Source: Arthrobacter sp. FW305-BF8
GTDB lineage: Bacteria; Actinomycetota; Actinomycetes; Actinomycetales; Micrococcaceae
Length of the DNA stretch: 64,000 bases
Reading direction: 5' to 3'
NCBI RefSeq assembly: GCF_021789315.1
Contig: NZ_CP084561.1
Location: forward strand, 4,402,001 to 4,466,000
The notes under the pieces are model-generated. The model ran no database searches, had not been told where the DNA came from, and saw only the letters and a list, made by a program, of their open reading frames with translations. Every line of letters begins with the position of its first letter. Position 1 is the stretch's first letter. Shown here in pieces: positions 23,118-30,275 of this stretch. The translations under genes and the position numbers were made by a program.

Positions 23118-24188
23118 ATGACCCTCAGCGTCGAGGAAATGAACAAGCAGCTGCCGGTTGCCAATGCGTTGCCCGGCGAAGCCGTGCCCTACTACATGGC
23201 CTCCGGCGAGGGTGCCCGCTACGAAATCGACGGGCAGCTGGTGACCGTGATCGCCCGCGCCGCGGACACCGGCGGCATCTTCAGCGCCGCCTACATTTCC
23301 GGTGGCATGGGAGCCGAATCCCCCTTCATCAGCCACCGGATCGAGCACAAGACCCTGTACGTGTTTGACGGCATCCTCCATGTCTGGCTTCCCGGCGAAA
23401 GCCGTATCCTGACCCCGGGTGATTCTGTGGTGATTCCGCCGGGAACACCGCACGCGTACCGGATGGCCAGCCACTACACGCGCTTCCTGAACTGGATGAC
23501 GCCCGGCGGTGCCGAGGCCTACTACGAGCGGGTCGGCACGCCCATCGATTCGCACGTTCCGCCGGTCCACGCCGGCCACCGGCTGAGCTCCCGGGAAGCT
23601 GCGGAAGTCGGCGCCGAATTCGGTATCACCTTCCCGGACGTGGAGCGGGTGGCACCGTCCCTGCAGCAGAATGCCGGGCTGCCTGCCACGCTGAGCCCCT
23701 ACTTCCTCAGTGCCGGCGAAGGCGAGCGCTTGGTCAGCTACCAGACCATGTTCAGCTACCTTTCCCGGCCGGAGAACACGGGCTCGAACTACTTCGCCGT
23801 CCACACGAAGGGCGCCAAGTCCCCATACATCCCGCTGCACTTCCACTCGGAGCACACCGAGAACTTCCTTTGCACCGAAGGCCGCATGTGGCTCTACGCC
23901 AATGGCCGTGAGGTCCTGCTCACCAAGGGCGACTTCCTGCACGCCCCGGCGGGCACCGTCCACTCCTTCGCGTTCGACTCCCACAACACGCAGATGGTCG
24001 GCTTCCTGACGCCGTCGGTCTTCAACGGCTTCTTCGAGTACTTCAACAAGCCCACGGACGACTACATGTACACGGAAGGCGGCGAGCCCTACATGGACAT
24101 GGAAGGGTTCGGCCGGGCCCAGGCGGAAATGGACCTCACCGTCGTCGGCCCGCCGCCCCAGCGCCGCGCGGCCCTGGACATCTCCTAA
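23118..24188 (+). CDS. Quercetin 2,3-dioxygenase-like bicupin
   Basis: A 356-residue protein with two cupin domains, the architecture of bacterial flavonol dioxygenases such as B. subtilis QdoI. The C-terminal cupin has the metal motif HFHSEHTENFLCTEG with HAPAGTVHSF; the N-terminal cupin has SHRIEHKTLYVFDGILHVW and IPPGTPHAY, where a second metal could sit. The enzyme family cleaves quercetin to a depside and carbon monoxide. ATG 23118 has a GAAGGAAG site. Neighbouring rhamnosidases, a glucosidase, hydrolases and a shared operator support a flavonoid role. Other bicupin oxidoreductases cannot be excluded. Confidence 0.8.
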   Translation: MTLSVEEMNKQLPVANALPGEAVPYYMASGEGARYEIDGQLVTVIARAADTGGIFSAAYISGGMGAESPFISHRIEHKTLYVFDGILHVWLPGESRILTPGDSVVIPPGTPHAYRMASHYTRFLNWMTPGGAEAYYERVGTPIDSHVPPVHAGHRLSSREAAEVGAEFGITFPDVERVAPSLQQNAGLPATLSPYFLSAGEGERLVSYQTMFSYLSRPENTGSNYFAVHTKGAKSPYIPLHFHSEHTENFLCTEGRMWLYANGREVLLTKGDFLHAPAGTVHSFAFDSHNTQMVGFLTPSVFNGFFEYFNKPTDDYMYTEGGEPYMDMEGFGRAQAEMDLTVVGPPPQRRAALDIS

Positions 24189-24197
24189 CCGCAAAAA

Positions 24198-24262
24198 GCA
24201 ACGCGGGGTCACTTTCCGCCCAATAACAAGGGTTTTTTGGGCGGAAAGTGACCCCGCGTTGC
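24198..24262. repeat. 25-bp perfect inverted repeat between convergent genes
   Basis: Arms 24198-24222 and 24238-24262 are exact reverse complements over 25 bp, around a 15-base loop. They fill the gap between the quercetinase and DUF3500 genes. The hairpin probably terminates transcription in both directions; its unusual length suggests a dispersed palindromic element like the one at 6432. Confidence 0.8.
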
Positions 24263-24276
24263 GGTATTTAAAGGGG

Positions 24277-25515
24277 TTACCGTTCCTGCGCCTGCCGGAC
24301 CAGTGCACGGCCGTAGTCGTTGCCGTTGGGCGTGCGGAGAACGGTGTGCATGTGGAACGGTGCCGGCTTGTGGTTGCTGAGGAACACGCCGGTGTGGTGG
24401 TCCAGCTCCATGACTGCCACGGGGCTCTGGATCCGGAAGTAGAACGCGTCCTCGCCCTGCCAGCCGCCGATCCAGGAGAACCGGGTTTCGCCGTAGTGCT
24501 CCCGGATTTCCCGCATTCGCGCGGCACGGGGCCCTGCGGGAAGGGCGGCGACAAAGTCCTCCACCAGCCCGTCCAGCAGCGCCAGCGATTCCGGCGGCAT
24601 GGACTCAGCCAGGATGCCCTCGTAGGGGATCACCCGGTTGTCCTGGAAGCAGCCTGCCAGGTGGCGTTCGTCCCCGGGATGCAGCCGGCCCTCGGGCATG
24701 GCCGGATCCACCATCTCCGCGAAGGAAACGGCATCACCCCGCAAAGAATCGGGCAGTGACGCCATCAGTTCACGGGCCAGGCTGATCCGTTCCTTGAACA
24801 CCTTTACGCCCTTGTGCGGCCCGGCGTCGATGACGTCCGGCTCGGCGCCCAGGAACATCGGCGACAAAACGAGCTGGGTCCCGGCCACGAGGCAGTTGAG
24901 CGCCACGTGATGGCCGAACAGCTGCCAGCCCCACGGCTCCGATTCCGACGGCTCCCCGTAGAGGGCGAAGTTGTAGCTGTACTCGTTCATCAGCTCCGGC
25001 AGTTCCACCAGCTCGCCGAGAAAGCCGTTGATGCGCATCAGGTTCCGTGCCAGCGCGTACCCCTCCGGGCTGAGGCTCGCTTCCATCACGCCGAGCGCAG
25101 CATCGCGCACGGCCGGGTCCAGGTCCTCGAGGCGCAGCCCTGTGTCGTGCTGCATGAATTCCGGGTTCGCCCAGCTCTGCCATTCGTGCGCGTCCACGGG
25201 ATAGCTCAGACGGTCGAGCTGTTCCGGCGAGGCAGCGGCGAGTAGCTTGCCCGCGGCGGCCACCATCTCCGCCGTCGGCGCCTCTTCCCCTGCCCTTGCC
25301 TCGGCGAGGCTGAACAGCCCGGGCCGGATGACGCCGTCGTTGGTTATGCCCGTGAAAGGCTCCGGGTAAAGCTTCTGCCAGCCCTCGATCATCGGGCCGG
25401 CAAAGGAGTCCGACTTGGCCTCCTCGGCATAGGAGCGCGCGTCCAGTCCGCGCAGGTGCGCCACGCGCGGATGGCTGGGCGGGTACAGGAAATCACGAAA
25501 CGACGGCGCCGGCAT
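24277..25515 (-). CDS. DUF3500 domain protein
   Basis: A 412-residue protein recognisable as a DUF3500 member from the NYNFALYGEPSE-type segment (here YNFALYGEPSESEPWGWQLF), GHHVALNCLVAG, and the C-terminal SPVAVMELDHHTGVFLSNH with HMHTVLRTPNGNDYG. The several conserved His residues suggest metal binding, but the reaction is unknown. Its start overlaps the monooxygenase by 23 bp, so it is the last gene of the hydrolase-FAH-monooxygenase operon. A role in aromatic breakdown follows only from context. Confidence 0.8.
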   Translation of the reverse strand: MPAPSFRDFLYPPSHPRVAHLRGLDARSYAEEAKSDSFAGPMIEGWQKLYPEPFTGITNDGVIRPGLFSLAEARAGEEAPTAEMVAAAGKLLAAASPEQLDRLSYPVDAHEWQSWANPEFMQHDTGLRLEDLDPAVRDAALGVMEASLSPEGYALARNLMRINGFLGELVELPELMNEYSYNFALYGEPSESEPWGWQLFGHHVALNCLVAGTQLVLSPMFLGAEPDVIDAGPHKGVKVFKERISLARELMASLPDSLRGDAVSFAEMVDPAMPEGRLHPGDERHLAGCFQDNRVIPYEGILAESMPPESLALLDGLVEDFVAALPAGPRAARMREIREHYGETRFSWIGGWQGEDAFYFRIQSPVAVMELDHHTGVFLSNHKPAPFHMHTVLRTPNGNDYGRALVRQAQER

Positions 25516-27268
25516 TGGTGCCCTCCTTCAGTTGCTCGAATGGTTCGACGGCGGTTCCCCAGCCGGCCGCCACAGCCAGGGCAGCGGCGGCCGCCTCAGC
25601 GGAGGAACCGCGCCAGGCGACGTGCTGGTCCGGCCGGACGAGGACGGCCTCTGCCGCCCACAGTTCCGCCATCGGCGTCCCGTCGTCGGAAGGCCCGACG
25701 GCGGTGGCGGTCACCGGGATGCCGTGGCAGGCACCCGCCGCGAGGACCGGCGCGAAGGCCTCCTCCGGTGCGATGCCCGCCGTGCTGCCGGCCTCCACAA
25801 GCAGCGAGAATCCCGGCCCGAGAACGTCGTAGAGGGATGTGTTTCCGTCCAGCCAGGCATGGGGCAGCAGGGCCCCAGGGCTGGCCGAGGGCACGTAGCG
25901 GATCGGGTCCTCGGCCGGCACCGGGGCGCCGTCGGGGACCACGAGCGGCGAGGCGGAGTAGCTGTACCCGAGCACCAGGCCCAGGGAATCGAACTCGCTT
26001 TGCTTGACGGCCAGGGCGTCGTGCGCGGTGGCGCGGGCGGCCTCCCCCTCCACCCCGGCAGCCGCCAGGGCGGAATCGGCGAAGTGGTAGGCGAGGGCTT
26101 TTCCATTGGCCGCGGCGTCGCGGATGGTCCTCGCGGCAACGGGCCGGCGCTCCAGGCCGTAACTCTCCAGCAGTCCCGGCCCCGCCCACCCCTCGAAGGC
26201 GGCGGCGATTTTCCAGGCGAGGTTGGCGGCGTCGCCGATGCAGGTGTTGAAGCCGTGGCCGCCCCAGGGCGGATTCTGGTGCGCGGCGTCCCCCACCAGG
26301 AAGACGCCGCCCGTGCCGGAGGAACCTGTGCCGTAGGACGGGGCAAGCAGCATGCGGGCGGTCCAGGGATCGGTGGCGATCACGTCGACGTCGACGTCGG
26401 CTCCCACGAGCGACCGCACCAGGGCGGCCGGATCAGGCCCGGGCGCGTCGCCATCGATGCCGTCGCCGTCGGTGCCAACGCCCTGGGTGCCAACGCCCTG
26501 GATGATCGCCCACCAGGTCTGGTCCAGGTCCATCCGTCCCACCATGCCGGCCGCGCCGGGTCCCAGCACCCAGTACTGGACGGCGGGGTCAAGCGTGATG
26601 GTGGTGGCCAGGTCGCGGGAGCGGAAGAGGACGCTGATGTTGGACAGGGCGGCGGACTCCCCCTCGAGCCGGAGGCCCAGGCCGCGGCGGACCGTGGAGG
26701 AGCCGCCATCGGCCCCTGCCAGGAAGGCGCAGTCGACGGCGGTGCGGTACCCGGAAGCGTCGGCCACCGTCACGCGCTGCCCGCCGCCGGGAAGGGCAGC
26801 GAAGCTGTCCACCCGCAGTCCGGTGAGGAGCGTGGCGCGGGCGGACGCCGCCACGGCTTCCCGCAACACCGCCTCCAGCACAGGCTGCGGCACCTGCTGG
26901 CCACACTCGGGCTGGGGCTGGTAGCGGCCGGTTTCGAGCTGGAAGGCGTTGGGAAACCGCCGGATTTCGCGGCCGGTCAGGGCGGAACAGAAGATGACGT
27001 CCTGGGCGAAACCCACGGGCAGCGGCGCGGCCTCCCGGAGCGCGTCGGCCAGGCCGAGCCTGCGCAGGTGCGTCATGGTGCGCGCGTTGGTGGTCTTGGC
27101 GCGCGGCCGGTCCGGATCGATCAGCGTCCGGGGTTCGATGACCGTGCTGCGGATGCCTCGGCTGGCCAGGTCCAGGGCCAGGAACAGCCCGCTGGGCCCT
27201 CCCCCGGAAATGAGGACCGGTGTCTCGGCCGGGACGTCCTGCAGTTCGGCGTAGTTGACGGCGGTCAT
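25493..27268 (-). CDS. FAD-dependent aromatic monooxygenase
   Basis: A 591-residue group A flavoprotein hydroxylase. It has the N-terminal GGGPSG dinucleotide motif (about residues 22-27), the DG motif in LAGADGGSSTVRRGLG (about 190) and the GD motif FLVGDAAHQNPPWGGHGFN (about 315), followed by a C-terminal thioredoxin-like domain as in phenol/resorcinol hydroxylases and MhpA. It would hydroxylate a phenolic ring with NAD(P)H and oxygen. The start overlaps the FAH stop (ATGA at 27268). In a flavonoid pathway a phloroglucinol-type or protocatechuate-type product is a plausible substrate; this is inferred. Confidence 0.86.
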   Translation of the reverse strand: MTAVNYAELQDVPAETPVLISGGGPSGLFLALDLASRGIRSTVIEPRTLIDPDRPRAKTTNARTMTHLRRLGLADALREAAPLPVGFAQDVIFCSALTGREIRRFPNAFQLETGRYQPQPECGQQVPQPVLEAVLREAVAASARATLLTGLRVDSFAALPGGGQRVTVADASGYRTAVDCAFLAGADGGSSTVRRGLGLRLEGESAALSNISVLFRSRDLATTITLDPAVQYWVLGPGAAGMVGRMDLDQTWWAIIQGVGTQGVGTDGDGIDGDAPGPDPAALVRSLVGADVDVDVIATDPWTARMLLAPSYGTGSSGTGGVFLVGDAAHQNPPWGGHGFNTCIGDAANLAWKIAAAFEGWAGPGLLESYGLERRPVAARTIRDAAANGKALAYHFADSALAAAGVEGEAARATAHDALAVKQSEFDSLGLVLGYSYSASPLVVPDGAPVPAEDPIRYVPSASPGALLPHAWLDGNTSLYDVLGPGFSLLVEAGSTAGIAPEEAFAPVLAAGACHGIPVTATAVGPSDDGTPMAELWAAEAVLVRPDQHVAWRGSSAEAAAAALAVAAGWGTAVEPFEQLKEGTNAGAVVS

Positions 27269-28146
27269 CAGGCCCTCGCCCGGAGGAACGGTTCGCCGAC
27301 GGGAGTGACCAGGGTGCCGAGGCGTTCAATCTCGACCTCAACGGTGTCCCCGGGCTGCAGCAGCCACTGCGGTGTTCGCGCGTACCCGACGCCCTCGGGG
27401 GTGCCGGTGGCGATCACATCGCCCGGGTGGAGGGTGAACGTCTGGCTGACCAGCGAGATGATCGCGGGCACGGAAAAGATCATGTCCCGGGTGTTTCCGT
27501 GCTGGACTTCGGTGCCATTGACGCGGGTCCGGACCTCGAGCCCCTCGCGCAGGTCGCCCACCTCGTCGCGGCTGACCAGCGGTCCCAGCGGACCGGTGAA
27601 GTCGCCGTTCTTGCCGAGGGTCCACTGCGTCGTGAGCTTCTGGGCGCGCCGGGCGGTGATGTCGTTGAAGGTGGAGTAGCCGAAGATGGCCTCGGCGGCC
27701 TCGTCTTCGGTCACGGACTCCGCGCGCTTGCCGATGTACGCGGCCACCTCGCCTTCCCAGTCCAGGCCTGCCTCACCGCCGGGCACCGGGACCGGGACGT
27801 TCCCGACGGACAGCGAAGCCGTCCAGCGCCCAAAGAGCGTGGGGTATGGAGGCAATTCCTGGTCCTTGTAGCTGCCTTCCGCGGCGTGCGCCTTGTAGTT
27901 GAGGCCGACGCAGATGACGCGGGCCGAGGCCGGAACCAGGGGCACCTCAGCGACGCTGCCGCGCTGGAGCGAGCCATCCGCGAGCGACCCTGCAGTGAGG
28001 GACAGTGACTTTTCCTGCCACCCCTCGGCGTCCGCCCAGAAGTCCGTCACGGGAGCCAGCGGAAACACCCTGGCGTTGTCGGGACCGGTGCCGTTCAGGG
28101 CGGCTGCCCAGGTGTCGCCGTCGTGATTGATGCCTATGTACTGCAT
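27268..28146 (-). CDS. Fumarylacetoacetate hydrolase family protein
   Basis: A 292-residue FAH-family protein. The metal-binding acidic residues are in LDWEGEVAAYIG (about residue 130) and FNDITARRAQ, and VICVGLNYKAHAAEG and TGTPEGVGYA are family signatures. Members hydrolyse or decarboxylate acylpyruvate-type ring-cleavage products. Cotranscribed with the flavin monooxygenase, it likely acts late in the same aromatic pathway. The exact substrate cannot be assigned. Confidence 0.85.
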   Translation of the reverse strand: MQYIGINHDGDTWAAALNGTGPDNARVFPLAPVTDFWADAEGWQEKSLSLTAGSLADGSLQRGSVAEVPLVPASARVICVGLNYKAHAAEGSYKDQELPPYPTLFGRWTASLSVGNVPVPVPGGEAGLDWEGEVAAYIGKRAESVTEDEAAEAIFGYSTFNDITARRAQKLTTQWTLGKNGDFTGPLGPLVSRDEVGDLREGLEVRTRVNGTEVQHGNTRDMIFSVPAIISLVSQTFTLHPGDVIATGTPEGVGYARTPQWLLQPGDTVEVEIERLGTLVTPVGEPFLRARA

Positions 28147-28265
28147 GGAGGGCCTTTCAGGTTCGCCCGGGGGCGGTGTTGGTCGGAGGGCACGGCAAGT
28201 AGAGCCTCCCTTGAGGCAGTTGCCGAAGCGGGGGTGTTACCGAAAAATCAGGGGGCTGCGTCAAA

Positions 28266-29123
28266 CTACGGAACGGCGGCTTGCCGGCGGAAGAAGCTGA
28301 CCGTGGCGGCCAGTGCCTTCTCCGCCGCGGCGGGGCTGCCGTCCGGAAGGGACCACATGTGGTCCGCCCCGTCGAGGAGGAGAAGTTCGACGGCGGCGCC
28401 CGCCTTTTCGAGTTCGGCCGCCAGGGTTTCGGACTGGGCGGCCGGGACAAAGCGGTCGGCTGTGCCATGGACCAGGAGGAAGGGCGGAGCGCCGGGACCG
28501 ACATAACTGATGGGACTGGCCGCTGCTGCCTTCTGCGGCTCGTCTGCCAGCACGGCGCCGATGAGCTGTTCCTCGCGGGAGGCCGGGTCGTTGGCTCGCG
28601 CGACGGCGTTGGGCAGGGCCTGCTCCCCCATGCGGTTCAGGTCTGTGGGCGGGTACCAGGCCGCCACCGCCGCGACCGGGCTGTCGCCGGCAAGCAGGCC
28701 CACCAGGCTCGCCAGGTGTCCGCCGGCGGAGTCACCCCAGGCGTAGATCCGGTTGGGGTCAACGCCGTAGTCGGCGGCGTGGTCCCGCAGCCAGCGGACC
28801 GCGGCCTGGGCGTCGTGCAGTTGGGCCGGGTAGTGGGCCTCAGCGCTCAGCCGGTAGTCGGCCGAGGCGACGACGAAGCCGGCTTCAGCAAGGACCTCGA
28901 AGGGTGACAGCCCGAAGCCGTCCGCGACGGGACCCAACGATGACCGAGCCCCGACCCGCCAGCCGCCCCCGTGGAAGTGGACGATGGCCGGCCGGAGCGC
29001 GGCGCCGTTCCCGGCATCGTTGTGGGCCGGTTCCGGAAGGTACAGGTCCATCAGGAGCGGGCGGGCGGCGGGGCCATCAGCGGTGGCGAACTCCACGCCT
29101 TTGAGCACACGGCCTTCCGTCAT
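28266..29123 (-). CDS. Alpha/beta hydrolase (BD-FAE/HSL-like esterase)
   Basis: A 285-residue cytoplasmic esterase with oxyanion-hole HFHGGGWRVG (about residue 50), nucleophile elbow AWGDSAGGHLA (Ser about 135), and the acid/His region VHGTADRFVP and GADHMW. It is the first gene of the operon leading to FAH, monooxygenase and DUF3500, and carries a TTTCA-N5-TGAAA box 92 bp upstream. A depside or phenolic-ester hydrolase after quercetin cleavage is an attractive but unproven role. Confidence 0.82.
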   Translation of the reverse strand: MTEGRVLKGVEFATADGPAARPLLMDLYLPEPAHNDAGNGAALRPAIVHFHGGGWRVGARSSLGPVADGFGLSPFEVLAEAGFVVASADYRLSAEAHYPAQLHDAQAAVRWLRDHAADYGVDPNRIYAWGDSAGGHLASLVGLLAGDSPVAAVAAWYPPTDLNRMGEQALPNAVARANDPASREEQLIGAVLADEPQKAAAASPISYVGPGAPPFLLVHGTADRFVPAAQSETLAAELEKAGAAVELLLLDGADHMWSLPDGSPAAAEKALAATVSFFRRQAAVP

Positions 29124-29214
29124 CTTCGACTCCTTTGCTGCCTCTGCCGGTTCCTCGTTGGCCCGGCCTGTCCTTCTAAGACTGTCGGATCAGGAACGGG
29201 GCCAGTAGCAGCCA

Positions 29215-29229
29215 TTTCAATCATTGAAA
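29215..29229. promoter_or_regulatory. Palindromic box upstream of hydrolase-FAH-monooxygenase operon
   Basis: TTTCAATCATTGAAA is a perfect 15-bp palindrome (7-base arms, central C), in the control region of the minus-strand hydrolase gene at 29123. It is a variant of the identical boxes at 23020 and 39736, with a TACTGG hexamer seven bases after it in the transcribed direction. Confidence 0.65.
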
Positions 29230-29267
29230 GGGCTTTGGCCTCGTCTGCCTGGGCGCCGGTCCGTCAG

Positions 29268-30275
29268 TCAAAGTCCTCGGTGCGCCAGCTGGTCAGCCAG
29301 GAACTGCAGGCCGCGCTGGACCACCCCCAGCGCCGCGGAGTGGTTGAGGTAGCCGTGGGTGGCTCCGCGCTCGACTCTGTAATCAACCGGGATGCCTGCC
29401 GCGCGCAGCCCCTCGACGAAGGCCTCTGCAGAGAAGCGGAGGTCGTCATGGCCGCAGGCGAGCACGGCGGCTGGCGGCAGCCCGGCCGGGTCGGCGTGCC
29501 CGGGCATGGCGTACGACGACGCCATGGCCAGCGGCCCGCCGATGTAGTTCTCCACCATGTCCCGGCAGTCCTCGTCTGTGAACCGGAGGGACGGCGGCAA
29601 CTCATCCATGGCGGGCGCCTCCCGTTCCTGGCTGGCCGGACGTATAGACGGCAGTCCGGCCGGCAGTTCACCGTGCAGGAACGGGTACGCGAGCACGAGT
29701 TTGGCCGGCAGCTGCAGACCCGCGTCCATGAGGAACAGGGCCGCGCCGACGGCCAGGTTCCCGCCGACGCTCGCCCCGCCCAGGCAGATCCGGGACGGGT
29801 CAACGCCGAGTTCCCGGGCGTGCTTCCTGGTCCAGAACCAGGCTGCCAGCACGTCCTCATGCGGAACAGGAAAATGGACGCCGTCCAGGGCCAGCCGATA
29901 GCCCACGCAGACCACAACGCCGCCGCTTCTGGCAGCGACCTCCCGTCCCAGCTGGTCGGATTCCCGCATGTCCAGGCTGCCGACGGCGAAATTCCCGCCG
30001 TGCATCCAGACCAGGGCGGGCGAACCGCCGTCGGGTGAACCGCCGCCGGTACCTGCGCCATAGATCCGGACCGGCACCGGGCCGTTGGGGCCCGGCACCT
30101 CCAGGTCGTGGACCGGGACGTCCGGCGGGCTGTACGGCAGCAGGCCGCCGCAGAACGCGTCCAGCCGTTCCGGCCCGCCGGGCTCGGTCAGAAGCGCGGG
30201 GACGGACTCCACTCCGGCCAGGTGGTGCAGAAGACCGGCCAGCTCCGGATCCAGGGCCGTGCCCGCCTCCGTCAT
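29268..30275 (-). CDS. Alpha/beta hydrolase (HSL family)
   Basis: A 335-residue esterase with WMHGGNFAVGS as oxyanion hole (about residue 90), GGASVGGNLAVG as nucleophile elbow and the His region GATHGYLNHS near the C-terminus. The elbow is GASVG rather than the usual GDSAG; the serine is kept. The ATG overlaps the stop of the upstream rhamnosidase (ATGA at 30275-30272). It is the last gene of the ABC-transporter operon. It may remove acyl groups from glycosides; substrate unknown. Confidence 0.82.
   Translation of the reverse strand: MTEAGTALDPELAGLLHHLAGVESVPALLTEPGGPERLDAFCGGLLPYSPPDVPVHDLEVPGPNGPVPVRIYGAGTGGGSPDGGSPALVWMHGGNFAVGSLDMRESDQLGREVAARSGGVVVCVGYRLALDGVHFPVPHEDVLAAWFWTRKHARELGVDPSRICLGGASVGGNLAVGAALFLMDAGLQLPAKLVLAYPFLHGELPAGLPSIRPASQEREAPAMDELPPSLRFTDEDCRDMVENYIGGPLAMASSYAMPGHADPAGLPPAAVLACGHDDLRFSAEAFVEGLRAAGIPVDYRVERGATHGYLNHSAALGVVQRGLQFLADQLAHRGL

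Noticed and set aside
25532..27679. 715-codon plus-strand frame opposite the flavin monooxygenase
   Set aside because: Complementary-frame artefact of a GC-rich gene; the minus-strand protein has all flavin motifs.
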